Source: Verrucomicrobiota bacterium (lineage in GTDB: Bacteria > Verrucomicrobiota > Verrucomicrobiia > Limisphaerales > JAHEOI01). From it: a stretch of 19,106 bases of DNA. Location: contig JAHEOI010000378.1 of the NCBI GenBank assembly GCA_018610125.1, forward strand, positions 1-19,106. Direction: 5' to 3'. A model generated the notes under the pieces. That model made no database searches, was not told the DNA's origin, and saw only the letters and a program-made list of their open reading frames with translations. Both the position numbers and the translations under genes were made by a program. Shown here in pieces: positions 1 through 8,353 of this stretch (position 1 is the first letter of the stretch; each line of letters opens with the position of its first letter).

Positions 1-2060
1 ACGAAGGCCGGGCTATTGAGGCCGTTTAAGGCGGCAAGCGGCGTGTTGGAGCGGCGCCGCTTAACGGTGCAGACGGTTCGATCGGGGGCGTCGAAGTTCC
101 GCAGCATCGGATGGAGCGCGGTCCGCTTGATGAACGTGTAAAGCCCGCGTCGGTGGCGGTCTTCACCTTGGCTCGTTGGCCACTCCTTAAAGCCGCCTTC
201 AATGAAAAGCGAGTCGAATACCGCGGTCGGTTGGGGCGGGAAGACGCTGGGCCCGCCGATTTTGTGACTCAGCAGGCCGCTTGCTTCGAGCATAATATCA
301 CGAACCATCTCGGCCTCGACCCGAAAACGGGGGCCTCGTGCCAGGAGCTTGTTGTATGGGGCTTGCGTCCGGGCTCCGGGGGAGGTCCTTGAGCTCTGCT
401 GGTAGGTGGCCGACATCATGATCGTCTTGAGGAGATGCTTCATGTCCCATCCGCTCCGAACGAATTCGGTGGCCAGCCAATCCAGAAGCTGTGGGTGCGT
501 TGGGAGGTCTCCCTGAACACCGAAGTCGGCGCTCGTTTTGACCAATCCCCGACCAAAAAGCGTTTGCCAAATGCGATTGACCATCACGCGGGAAGTTCGG
601 GGATTCTCGGGATGCACAATCCACCGGGCCAGATCCATGCGGTCCGGCTTTTTGACTTTCTCAGGCAACGAAAGCCCGAATAGATCGGGCACATCCGGCT
701 CGACTTCCCCTTTCGGGGAAAGGAAGTTCCCTCGATCCTGGACGTGGGCCGGCTTGTACTCCCCTTCATTCATGACCATCGAGGTCGATGTGTGGGCCTT
801 TCGATATTCGTTTAGGCTTTGTTTGGCCTTCTTGAGCTTTTCTCGCACCTCCGCAAGCAGCGGTGTCGCAGACCGAAAATGGGCACGTATCGCTTTCTTT
901 TGAGACGGGCTCCTCTCGGCAGACTCAATCTGAAGGATCGTTGCGATATTTTCGGGAATATCGGCAGCGGAGTCTTCCTTTGCACTTTCCCTCTCCCTCT
1001 CACTCTCGAGCCGTTGCCGTACTTCCGTTTCCCAATCCGCCTGAGCTTGGTCCCACTTCTCCCGATCGGATTCGTAAATCGATTGCCAATGCGTGACCTT
1101 TTCTTTTAATTGCTTGAGCTTTTTCTTGTCGCCGTGAAAGACCTTGACGGTATCGCTCTTGCCGCCGGTAGCGCGATCCGTCGTGTTGTTAAAGAAGGCG
1201 TAAAATTCGTAATATTCCTTTTGGGAGATAGGCTCGTATTTGTGGTCGTGACATTGGGCGCATCCGAGGGTGGTCGCCAGCCAAACCGTTGCGGTCGTGT
1301 CGACGCGATCCTTGATGGCCGAGTCTTTGAATTCGTCTTCCTTCGCCCCGCCCTCGGTATTGATCAAGGTGTTTCGATGAAAGCCGGTTGCCAGAAGCTG
1401 CCGCTTTGTCGGATTTGGCAGCATATCGCCTGCAAGCTGCTCGATCGTGAAGCGATCGAACGGGAGATTGCGATTGAAAGCCCCGATGACGTAATCCCGG
1501 TAAGGCCACATCGACCGGGGCTCATCGGACTCATACCCGTGTGTATCGGCATAGCGCGCAAAATCGAGCCACCAACGAGCCCACCGTTCTCCGAAATGGG
1601 GCGATGCCAAGAGGCGGTCGATGACTTTCCCAAACGCATTGGGCGAGGGATCTCGGGCAAATTGCTCGGCTTCTTTCGGGGAGGGAGGCAAACCGATAAG
1701 GTCGAGATACGCCCTGCGAATGAGCACGTAACGATCGGCCCTTGAGTTGGGAGTAACTCCGGCTTGCTCCATCCGGGCGAGCGTGAACCGGTCAATCGGG
1801 TTACGGGGCCAGCTTGCCTGATCATTCTCAGGGAGCTCGGGACGCTCGGGCGGCACGTTCGCCCAATGTTTGCCGTGCTTACTCGGTCCGTCTTCGTTTG
1901 CGGCCTCCAATGCTCGAACGGTTAATGGGCAGAGCAGCGCCATCAGGCCGATAAGAAAAATCAAGAGCTCGGCAACACTAGCCGTGTAGGCCGATTTCGA
2001 CGTGCCGATAATCGAGACACGAGCTGTCGATCCGGGAAAAAAATAAAAATTTATAGTCAT
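1..2060 (-). CDS. DUF1549/DUF1553 (PSCyt2/PSD1) secreted protein, 3' end cut by window edge
   Basis: The reverse strand is open from an ATG at 2060 to the left edge with no stop, giving 686 visible residues; the C-terminus lies outside the window. A hydrophobic stretch at about residues 31-45 looks like an export signal or anchor. DUF1549 spans roughly 85-295 and contains the family hallmark LGCAQCHDHKYEPI (about 265-278), with C267/C270/H271 forming a CxxCH-type haem-binding motif. A charged, probably coiled-coil insert follows (about 310-430), then DUF1553 from about 470 (RWIVHPENPRTSRVMVNRIW, then a DRTVCTVKRRRSNTPLAALN segment near 660-679). No planctomycete cytochrome C (PSCyt1) domain precedes DUF1549, although many family members have one. 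The gene starts 34 bp after the DUF1501 stop, so the two are probably co-transcribed. The biochemical role of this family is not established; an extracytoplasmic redox role is inferred from CxxCH. No clear ribosome binding site is seen. Confidence 0.93.
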   Translation of the reverse strand, partial: MTINFYFFPGSTARVSIIGTSKSAYTASVAELLIFLIGLMALLCPLTVRALEAANEDGPSKHGKHWANVPPERPELPENDQASWPRNPIDRFTLARMEQAGVTPNSRADRYVLIRRAYLDLIGLPPSPKEAEQFARDPSPNAFGKVIDRLLASPHFGERWARWWLDFARYADTHGYESDEPRSMWPYRDYVIGAFNRNLPFDRFTIEQLAGDMLPNPTKRQLLATGFHRNTLINTEGGAKEDEFKDSAIKDRVDTTATVWLATTLGCAQCHDHKYEPISQKEYYEFYAFFNNTTDRATGGKSDTVKVFHGDKKKLKQLKEKVTHWQSIYESDREKWDQAQADWETEVRQRLESERERESAKEDSAADIPENIATILQIESAERSPSQKKAIRAHFRSATPLLAEVREKLKKAKQSLNEYRKAHTSTSMVMNEGEYKPAHVQDRGNFLSPKGEVEPDVPDLFGLSLPEKVKKPDRMDLARWIVHPENPRTSRVMVNRIWQTLFGRGLVKTSADFGVQGDLPTHPQLLDWLATEFVRSGWDMKHLLKTIMMSATYQQSSRTSPGARTQAPYNKLLARGPRFRVEAEMVRDIMLEASGLLSHKIGGPSVFPPQPTAVFDSLFIEGGFKEWPTSQGEDRHRRGLYTFIKRTALHPMLRNFDAPDRTVCTVKRRRSNTPLAALNGLNSPAF

Positions 2061-2094
2061 GCGGCAAAGGAACGGTTTCGGTTGGGGCCGGGGA

Positions 2095-3543
2095 TCAAGC
2101 CAGAATGGGGTGGACCACATTCCCATGAACATCCGTAAGACGAAAGTCGCGCCCTTGGAAGTGATAAGTCAGACGGGTATGATCAAATCCAAGGAGGTGC
2201 AAGAGGGTTGCCTGGAGATCATGGACATGCACCGGGTTTTCGACCGGATTGTACCCAAGCTCGTCGGTGTTGCCATAAGTTATTCCCGGTTTGACTCCGC
2301 CTCCGGCCATCCAGACGGTGAAGGTCTTGTGGTGATCCCGTCCAAACTGATCGCCCAAGCTCCCTTGAAGCATCGGTGTTCGGCCAAATTCGGAAGCCCA
2401 AACCACCAGGGTCTCGTCCAAAAGGCCTCGTTGCTTAAGGTCTTTAATCAAGGCCGACGCGCCTTGCATCGTTTCATTGCAAAGTCGCGGGAGGTCACGG
2501 GGAATATTGACGCGGTTCCCGCCGTGAAGGTCCCACTCTCCATGGTTGAGCTGGATGAAGCGTACGCCGCGCTCGACCAGACGCCGGGCCAATAGGCAGT
2601 TGTTACTGAATGACTTCTTTCCGGGCTCGGTACCGTACATCTGTTGGATGGACGCCGGCTCGGTTGAAATGTCTGCCAGCTCAGGAACCGAAGCCTGCAT
2701 CTGGAAGGCCATCTCATACTGTGAGATCCGAGTCTCTATTTCGGGATCCCCGTAAAGCTCATGCTCGGATTGATTTAACTCCTGTAGGGCGTCGAGGGTG
2801 TCGCGGCGTAGCTTGCGATCCATCCCTTTCGGATTGTTGAGATAAAGTACCGGATCGCCACGGCTTCGCAATTTGACACCTTGGTAAATGCTCGGAAGGA
2901 AGCCGTTCCCATGGCAGGCGGCGCCGCATCGGGCCCCGCGACCGGAAGACATCACGACGAAGCCGGGGAGATTGTCAGCCGTGCTCCCTAAGCCATAGTT
3001 GACCCAGGCTCCGATGGAAGGTCGGCCCGTTCTGCGAAAGCCTGTGAAGAAAAGCAGTGCTGCCGGGACGTGATTGAATTCATCGGTATGCGCTGAGCGC
3101 ACGATACAGATATCGTCGGCAATCTCGCCCATGTGTGGCTGCGTCACCTCCGACATCCAAATGCCGTTCTTGCCGTACTGAGCAAAGTTATAGGGAGACC
3201 CGGCCAATTTGGCGTCTCCGCTGATGAAAGCGAACCGTTCCCCCTCGGTCAATGATTCCGGTACCGGCTCGCCGCTCAGCTCGTTCAATTTCGGCTTGTA
3301 ATCAAACATGTCGAGCTGGGGCGGGGCGCCCGCCATGTTGAGGAGGATGACATTTTTGGCCTTGGGGGCAAAATGAGGGGGCTGCGGGCTTAGCAAGCTG
3401 TTCGACGAGGCGCTTGCGGGCGCTGCAATGCCGTCGCGTTGAAAGAGTGACCACAAGGCGATTGCCCCGACATTGACTCCAAGGCGGCCGAAGAAATACC
3501 TTCGGCTCATTTGCTGTAACGGGTCTGTGCTATAAGGTTCCAT
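2095..3543 (-). CDS. DUF1501 family exported protein (alkaline phosphatase-like fold)
   Basis: This 482-aa protein starts MEPYSTDPLQQMSRRYFFGR; the SRRYFF-type twin-arginine motif followed by a hydrophobic stretch (residues 13-33) suggests Tat export. The frame stays open upstream to 3867, but that part lacks family similarity and would bury the signal, so I take the ATG at 3543. Family landmarks are PHFAPKAKNVILLNMAGAPP (56-75), HTDEFNHVPAALLFFTG (152-168), WASEFGRTP (382-390), GRDHH (401-405) and a C-terminal HVHDLQATLLHLLG (439-452) with FQGRDFRLTD (462-471). The acidic and His residues in the last blocks match metal-site positions of the alkaline phosphatase/sulfatase superfamily, to which DUF1501 is related; the substrate is unknown. 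It precedes the DUF1549/DUF1553 gene by 34 bp. In many planctomycete loci the DUF1553 gene comes first, so the order here is reversed. A decayed paralogue lies at 9104-9784. Confidence 0.95.
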   Translation of the reverse strand: MEPYSTDPLQQMSRRYFFGRLGVNVGAIALWSLFQRDGIAAPASASSNSLLSPQPPHFAPKAKNVILLNMAGAPPQLDMFDYKPKLNELSGEPVPESLTEGERFAFISGDAKLAGSPYNFAQYGKNGIWMSEVTQPHMGEIADDICIVRSAHTDEFNHVPAALLFFTGFRRTGRPSIGAWVNYGLGSTADNLPGFVVMSSGRGARCGAACHGNGFLPSIYQGVKLRSRGDPVLYLNNPKGMDRKLRRDTLDALQELNQSEHELYGDPEIETRISQYEMAFQMQASVPELADISTEPASIQQMYGTEPGKKSFSNNCLLARRLVERGVRFIQLNHGEWDLHGGNRVNIPRDLPRLCNETMQGASALIKDLKQRGLLDETLVVWASEFGRTPMLQGSLGDQFGRDHHKTFTVWMAGGGVKPGITYGNTDELGYNPVENPVHVHDLQATLLHLLGFDHTRLTYHFQGRDFRLTDVHGNVVHPILA

Positions 3544-3905
3544 AAACGATCGACCATTGAGGAGGAATGCTAAGCCGTTTCCCGGCGGTGACACCCCTAC
3601 TAATGACTTGGAACCAGTGTCGTGGAAAATCCTGGGTTTGACAATTCGATTTTTTTGGCGGGAGGGAAGTCGCAGTGCAGAGAAAAAGCCAAAGTCTCTT
3701 CGGGAGACACGGGCTATGTCGTGCCAGGGGCGTGAGGTGGTAATAGAAAGCGGTGACAAGTCACGCGTACTCCATAAGCCCACTCCACAAGCCGAGCACA
3801 AGCCGAGCACAAGCCGAGATTTCCGCTTCTTGCGATATACTTGACCACAGTTTGATTTGGCTGACAATGATGACGAATGGAGTTACGAACGAGTTGAAAT
3901 CGACG
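3544..3905. other. Divergent intergenic spacer (DUF1501 / 871-aa exported protein)
   Basis: About 360 bp separate two genes that point away from each other, so promoters for both should lie here. I could not identify a convincing -35/-10 pair for either direction. The only structure I can see is a short direct tandem repeat at 3787-3818. ATGs at 3867 and 3870 are in frame with the rightward gene and are possible alternative starts. Confidence 0.6.
3787..3818. repeat. 11-bp tandem direct repeat, about 2.9 copies
   Basis: The unit ACAAGCCGAGC occurs at 3787-3797 and 3798-3808, and again as a 10-bp partial copy (ACAAGCCGAG) at 3809-3818. It lies 88 bp upstream of the chosen start of the 871-aa gene, within the divergent spacer. 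It could be a binding-site array or simple slippage; nothing else in the window repeats this unit. Confidence 0.85.
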
Positions 3906-6521
3906 ATGATGAAAAACAGGGCCGCCGGACTGACGACTGGAGGGGCCTTCATCCTTTCGGTGATCTTGGCCTCGCTGCACGGCGCTGGTATTTGTTGCGC
4001 AGCAACCAGTCCGGAGCCGATCAACCCTTATCCTCGGGAGATCATTTCCGAGGCACCTGCGGCGAGCTGGGACTTTGAGCATGGATCGTTGGCCGGCTGG
4101 CGGGCTGTCAATGAGACCCGTCTCGATGCCCGGAATAGCAAGCTGTGGATTGCCGCAACCGGCCATGATCCCTACATTCATGTCCCCAAGGTTGAGGCTG
4201 AAGGTCCGGTTATGATCGAGCTTCGCATGAAGAGCTCCGGAGTCGGCGAGGGCGAAATCTTTTGGACAACCAAGTCCGCGAATTCGTGGTCTCCGGATCG
4301 GAGCGCCCGCTTTGAGATCGATCACGACGGCGGATGGCACGACGTAACAGTCGAGCTTCCGGTGGAGGGCGTGCTGACCCAATGGCGACTCGATCCAGGG
4401 ACCGGTGCCGGCGAGATCGTGATTGATCAAGCTATAGTCAAGGAATATCGACGGCATCCGATTGAATTGGCTTCGATAAGTGTCCAAGACGATAAAATTC
4501 AAGTGTTGGTCCGGAACCACAGCGAGAGCTCACGGAACGTGAGCTGGGGGGGCAACACCTGGCAGGTCCCGGCCGGGGGGCAAACGGAGGTGCACAAGAA
4601 GATGGCGCCGGAGGCGCCTTTTGGGCGAGTCATAGTCAGTCTCGCGGTGGAAGGCTATCCGCAGGTGAAACGACGCATTTTTCTGCACGCTCCTGAGGCG
4701 AGCACGGATTGGGTCGTTTTGAAGAATGACCGATTGATCTTAAAAGTTGCAGCGAATGGAAGAGGGGCGCGCGTTTATCGGAACGGCTCGCCGGTGGCGT
4801 TCATGTCTCCGTTGCTGCAGAAGGACCCCCTTGCGCGGCATACCAAAACGATCCCACTCGAGGTTGCCAAGCGTGACGAGAAGATTGTCTTAACGGGCGA
4901 GCAGGACGTGTCGCTGACGTTTCGGCTGGATGGGAGTGAGCTTCACTATAGCGTCAAGGCACCTAAGCCCATTGGCGGCCCGGCGGTGCGGGTGCTGGGC
5001 CATTTGGAACAGGGTTTGTTCGCCGGGCTGGAATACCTGGGTGAAGGGGAGCGCTCATCATCGAAGCTGGACATTCGGACGCCCGAGCGTATCCGTTTCG
5101 CGCCGGATCCTCGGGAGGTCACCATGCCGCTGATGGCCTTTGTCACGTCTGGCGCGTCGGTGGCCATAACCTGGGAACGTATGCCGATGCAGCCGATCTT
5201 TGCGACGCCGAACTTTCTCGACGGTACCTCGGATCATCGAATGAGTCTGAAGTCATCCGAAATTGATGCGACGATCAGAGTCGGAGCGGGATGGAAAGAG
5301 GGCGGACGGCTGGTGGACTCGATTCTGTGGGCCTTGGAGAAGCAGGGCCTGCCGAAGCCGCCGGCGATGCCTCGTTCTCTCGAGGAGCAATGGAATCTCT
5401 GCCTTGAGGCCTATCGCGGACCGTTGCGGACCGAAAACGGCTGGGGGCATTGTGCCGAGGACCGGTTCGGACGGCAGTTTTACTCCGACCATGCTTCGGC
5501 CATCTGGCGTTTGACTGGAGAGATGCCGGTCGTTCCGAAGCTGGTCCCCGGCGGAGCCCATGTCGAGAATCCCGCGAGCTTCCTTGTGTCGGGTCGCGCC
5601 GACCAATGGCTCGATCACATTCGAAATGCCGCGCATCAAGCACGTCGGCAGCAACAAGCAGGCGGATCCTTTCGCTATGATGGGGAGTACCGTGAAGGCC
5701 ATTTCGAAAACACGGCAAGCGGCTATTGCGCCCGCCGGGCATGGACCTTATTGAAGCACGCTTGGTATACGGGGGATGAACCGTCACTCAAAGCAGGCCT
5801 CAAGTCCCTCGACTACATGAAGCGCTTCCGGACGCCCAGAGGGGCTCAAACATGGGAAGTCCCACTCCATACCCCGGATATCTTGGCCTCCGCCTATTTG
5901 GTGAAATCCTACGTGCTCGGCTTTCGTTTAACGGAGAATCCGGAATACCTCAAGCTCGCGCGCCGTTGGGCCCTTACCGGGATCCCGTTCGTCTACCAAT
6001 GGGCCGACCGCCCGATCATGGTCTACTCGACGATCGCAGTCTATGGAGCGACCAATTGGACGGCGCCGAATTGGATCGGTCGACCTGTTCAATGGTGTGG
6101 CACCGTCTATGCCGACGCCTTGCTTCAGCTTAATCGGTTTGATTCCACGCTCGATTGGCAACGCATCGCCCGCGGAATCACGGTTGCTGCCGAGCAGATG
6201 CAATATCGCAAAGGCGATCCGTTCGTTGGCTGCCTCCCCGATTCCATCCTCCTGAAGTCGCAACAGCGTCAGCCCTGGAACATTAACCCGGGCGCCCTGG
6301 TCAGCCTGCGGCTCCAATTGCAGGGAAGATTGGACGATCTCGATGTCGCCGCGTTCCAAGGTCACCGACTGGTCGCGCCGTTTCCGATGGAGGTGCGTCA
6401 CGATCGGGTAGTAATTCAGCCGACAACCAAGACCGACTACGAGATCGTGGTCGACGGCGAACGTGTGATCCGAAAGCCGGCCGCCGGGCCGCATTGGGTG
6501 GAGCACGGACAACTCCCTTAG
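3906..6521 (+). CDS. Large exported protein of unknown family, beta-rich N-terminal part and helical toroid-like C-terminal part
   Basis: The chosen start (MMKNRAAGLTTGG...) gives 871 aa with a signal peptide: basic start, a hydrophobic core ILSVILASL, then a small-residue region GICCAATS. Upstream in-frame ATGs at 3867 and 3870 are possible, and no clear ribosome binding site decides between them. Residues of about 45-180 (WDFEHGSLAGW, FEIDHDGGWHDVTVEL) read like a jelly-roll carbohydrate-binding domain. The middle is also beta-rich. About residues 490-820 are helical and rich in Trp, Tyr and Arg (EQWNLCLEAYRG, ASGYCARRAWTLLKHAWYTG, NPEYLKLARRWALTGIPFVY), resembling (alpha/alpha)-barrel glycoside hydrolases and polysaccharide lyases. 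I cannot assign a CAZy family or name catalytic residues. A carbohydrate-active role outside the cytoplasm is inferred. It is convergent with the ribulokinase remnant, 30 bp away. Confidence 0.85.
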   Translation: MMKNRAAGLTTGGAFILSVILASLHGAGICCAATSPEPINPYPREIISEAPAASWDFEHGSLAGWRAVNETRLDARNSKLWIAATGHDPYIHVPKVEAEGPVMIELRMKSSGVGEGEIFWTTKSANSWSPDRSARFEIDHDGGWHDVTVELPVEGVLTQWRLDPGTGAGEIVIDQAIVKEYRRHPIELASISVQDDKIQVLVRNHSESSRNVSWGGNTWQVPAGGQTEVHKKMAPEAPFGRVIVSLAVEGYPQVKRRIFLHAPEASTDWVVLKNDRLILKVAANGRGARVYRNGSPVAFMSPLLQKDPLARHTKTIPLEVAKRDEKIVLTGEQDVSLTFRLDGSELHYSVKAPKPIGGPAVRVLGHLEQGLFAGLEYLGEGERSSSKLDIRTPERIRFAPDPREVTMPLMAFVTSGASVAITWERMPMQPIFATPNFLDGTSDHRMSLKSSEIDATIRVGAGWKEGGRLVDSILWALEKQGLPKPPAMPRSLEEQWNLCLEAYRGPLRTENGWGHCAEDRFGRQFYSDHASAIWRLTGEMPVVPKLVPGGAHVENPASFLVSGRADQWLDHIRNAAHQARRQQQAGGSFRYDGEYREGHFENTASGYCARRAWTLLKHAWYTGDEPSLKAGLKSLDYMKRFRTPRGAQTWEVPLHTPDILASAYLVKSYVLGFRLTENPEYLKLARRWALTGIPFVYQWADRPIMVYSTIAVYGATNWTAPNWIGRPVQWCGTVYADALLQLNRFDSTLDWQRIARGITVAAEQMQYRKGDPFVGCLPDSILLKSQQRQPWNINPGALVSLRLQLQGRLDDLDVAAFQGHRLVAPFPMEVRHDRVVIQPTTKTDYEIVVDGERVIRKPAAGPHWVEHGQLP

Positions 6522-6551
6522 CAACGCACAGTCTGCAGGCAAGGATAAATT

Positions 6552-6933
6552 TTAGCCAAGAGCCTTGAGAAAGGGGCGAATTGTCTCGCCGAGCTGAAGA
6601 TATTGGTCATAACAGTGATCATAAGCTTGTTTCGCCGTCGGGTTGGGATGAACCATGGACGGTTGGGCTTCAGTGACATTGGATACGGTCTGCGTCATGG
6701 TTTCGATGGCGGCTTGGGCGGATTCGAGCCGGGGGGCAACTGCTTGGCCTCCTCGGATGTTGGAAGGCAAAGCCTTGGGGGAGCTTTTCGTTGCTTCCGG
6801 GGAGGGTCTCCGTAATCTGACGATGCCGATACTGGCCAACGGCGCCCCCGAGCCGGTTGCCTTCCAGATCAATCAGTAGCGCGCGAACTGATTCCGTTCC
6901 GAAATCCAATCCCAATGCAACCTGTTTTGGCAT
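6552..6933 (-). pseudogene. araB: Ribulokinase (AraB, FGGY kinase) remnant with large internal deletion and frameshift
   Basis: From an ATG at 6933 the frame gives a clear ribulokinase N-terminus: ALGLDFGTESVRALLIDLEG at residues 6-25, then RQITETLPGS and a FAFQHP block ending near residue 60. The first motif is the phosphate-binding start of FGGY kinases acting on L-ribulose. Beyond this the frame is lost and it ends at a TGA at 6670-6672. The next frame continues the gene with LESAQAAIETMTQTV and then a segment resembling the family C-terminus, HPNPTAKQAYDHCYDQY..LGETI, stopping at 6552. Intact ribulokinases are about 550 aa; only about 120 residues remain, so roughly 430 codons, including most of the sugar- and ATP-binding domains, are missing. 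A good Shine-Dalgarno (AGGAGA, about 6946-6951) still sits ahead of the start. It lies 92 bp downstream of the sialidase-like gene on the same strand. Confidence 0.85.
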
Positions 6934-6975
6934 AACGCTCGGTCTCTCCTTCGATCAGATTGCATAACTCCACTA

Positions 6976-6999
6976 CATCTTGGCAACTTGGCATCTTGG
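6976..6999. repeat. Three tandem 8-bp units between sialidase-like gene and ribulokinase remnant
   Basis: The units CATCTTGG, CAACTTGG and CATCTTGG follow each other without gaps; the middle one differs at one base. They lie in the 92-bp spacer just 5' of the ribulokinase remnant. The small size makes chance slippage the likeliest origin. Confidence 0.7.
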
Positions 7000-7025
7000 G
7001 TGCTCGGAGGCCTCTTCGACGCCTG

Positions 7026-8174
7026 CTACTGCGGCCACCGCCCGTTCGGCATCTCCTTAAGCTCCAAGTTGTCGGGATCGATAGCAACGTAATTGATTCG
7101 ATCGCGTCTCCAGGTATAGGTGATATGGACTAAGCCATCCAAGCCGAGAATGGCTCCGGGATAGGCGCCGTAAGCCTCTTTTCCGCCAATGGTCTTGCCG
7201 TCCTCCAATTTCAACGCCGCTTTCCAGTGCCTTCCGTCAGTTGTTATCGCCACATTGAGCTTTGAACGACCTTCCGTGGAATGGTTGTAAACCAACAATT
7301 TCCGGCCGTCGGGTAGATTGACGGCATCGATTCCAGCGCTGGGGTTGGGAAGTACCGATTTTCTCAGCGAGGTCCAAGTTTTTCCGCCATCGCTCGACCA
7401 TGCCTGGCGAAGACGGCCGTCACTGCGACAGAGGATTTGGATCTTGCCTTCCGGGTAGGGTGCTCGGCCTCCTTCATATAATAAGATGGTCGGTTGAATC
7501 GCCCCAAATTCCTCGCCGTCATTGAGCGCCCGGGTCCGCGACCAGGTCTTCCCCAGATCGCGTGTTCGTTCCATATGCACCCTCCAGCCCGAATGCTCCG
7601 TGCTCGATCCACAAAGCAGGGTGCCGTCCGAGAGCCTCACCGGCTTGGCCCGGATGGGACCGTAGATCCCTTCCGGAAGTCGACGTGCGTCGGACCAGGT
7701 GCTGCCTTGGACATCGGAAGTCTTGAGCATCCCCCACCATGAATCCGGATCCGGACCGACCTTGTAGAAGAGGAGGAGCGGACCCTCGACGGCATTGTAT
7801 AGGACCGGATTCCAGCAGGGATAACGCTTGCCCCCGCCTTCGTCTGTCCAACTGAACTGGACACCGTCAGCGACTTTAACAGGCTTACCCCATTCGGAGT
7901 CACCCTTCTTCTTGCGGCATACCCAAATGCTGACGTCTTCATTGCCTTCACCCGATCCGGCAAAGAATGCGGAGACGAAGTAGTCCTTGGTCTCTTCGAT
8001 GGTGGAGGCATGGCAGCCGTCGAAAGGAGGCTGTTTAAAAAGGAACTCGGCCTTGACGATCCCGGACTGGTTCATCAGGTCGCTCCGAAGGCTGCCTTCC
8101 ACCTCGACGGCAAACAGGCCCATCGACGAGAAGAGTAGAGCCGTGGAAATAATTGTCTGTAAAGAGGAGCTCAT
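7026..8174 (-). CDS. Exported sialidase-fold (BNR repeat) protein
   Basis: This 382-aa protein has an N-terminal signal peptide (hydrophobic TIISTALLFSSMGLFAVEV, residues 7-25). It carries four Asp-box (BNR) motifs of the type S-x-D-x-G-x-T-W: TSDVQGSTW (152-160), TRDLGKTW (204-211), SSDGGKTW (260-267) and TTDGRHW (311-317). These mark a six-bladed beta-propeller of the sialidase/neuraminidase superfamily. Further propeller-like segments are YPCWNPVLY (118-126), GPIRAKPVRLSDGTLLCGSS (172-191) and AYPGAILGLDGLVHITYTW (337-355). The Asp boxes are structural, so they show the fold but not the substrate; the enzyme could be an exo-sialidase or act on another sugar linkage. The ATG at 8174 puts the signal peptide at the N-terminus; no strong Shine-Dalgarno is seen. 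The ribulokinase remnant lies downstream on the same strand, suggesting a former sugar-utilisation operon. Confidence 0.93.
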   Translation of the reverse strand: MSSSLQTIISTALLFSSMGLFAVEVEGSLRSDLMNQSGIVKAEFLFKQPPFDGCHASTIEETKDYFVSAFFAGSGEGNEDVSIWVCRKKKGDSEWGKPVKVADGVQFSWTDEGGGKRYPCWNPVLYNAVEGPLLLFYKVGPDPDSWWGMLKTSDVQGSTWSDARRLPEGIYGPIRAKPVRLSDGTLLCGSSTEHSGWRVHMERTRDLGKTWSRTRALNDGEEFGAIQPTILLYEGGRAPYPEGKIQILCRSDGRLRQAWSSDGGKTWTSLRKSVLPNPSAGIDAVNLPDGRKLLVYNHSTEGRSKLNVAITTDGRHWKAALKLEDGKTIGGKEAYGAYPGAILGLDGLVHITYTWRRDRINYVAIDPDNLELKEMPNGRWPQ

Positions 8175-8336
8175 AACACGTTATCTCGGGCTTTCTCTGA
8201 TTCCTCAAGCCTGGAACAGAAGCATTGCCCCCGTTCCGCTGGCTATTTGCTTCAGTGAGTCTACACCCGATCGGGTTTTCCTGTCAGCAGGATTTGGTCT
8301 ATTACCCAACTATCGGGTGCTTTCTCCCAACTAAAG

Positions 8337-8353
8337 TGAAACGACCGGTTTCA
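8337..8353. promoter_or_regulatory. Inverted repeat, candidate operator
   Basis: The arms TGAAAC (8337-8342) and GTTTCA (8348-8353) are perfect inverted repeats separated by 5 bp. The right arm overlaps the first copy of the GTTTC(A/G)GC(A/G)AA motif. There is no T-tract on either side, so it does not look like a terminator. It sits 15 bp upstream of a weak TTGACG element. A regulator-binding role is an inference from position and symmetry. Confidence 0.35.

Noticed and set aside
111..1745. Several plus-strand frames of 80-210 codons across the left end
   Set aside because: All are opposite the continuous reverse-strand DUF1549/DUF1553 frame, which carries the family motifs throughout.
3544..3867. 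Extension of the DUF1501 gene to an ATG at 3867 (108 extra residues)
   Set aside because: The extension would place the twin-arginine signal in mid-protein, has no family similarity and covers the divergent promoter region including the tandem repeat.
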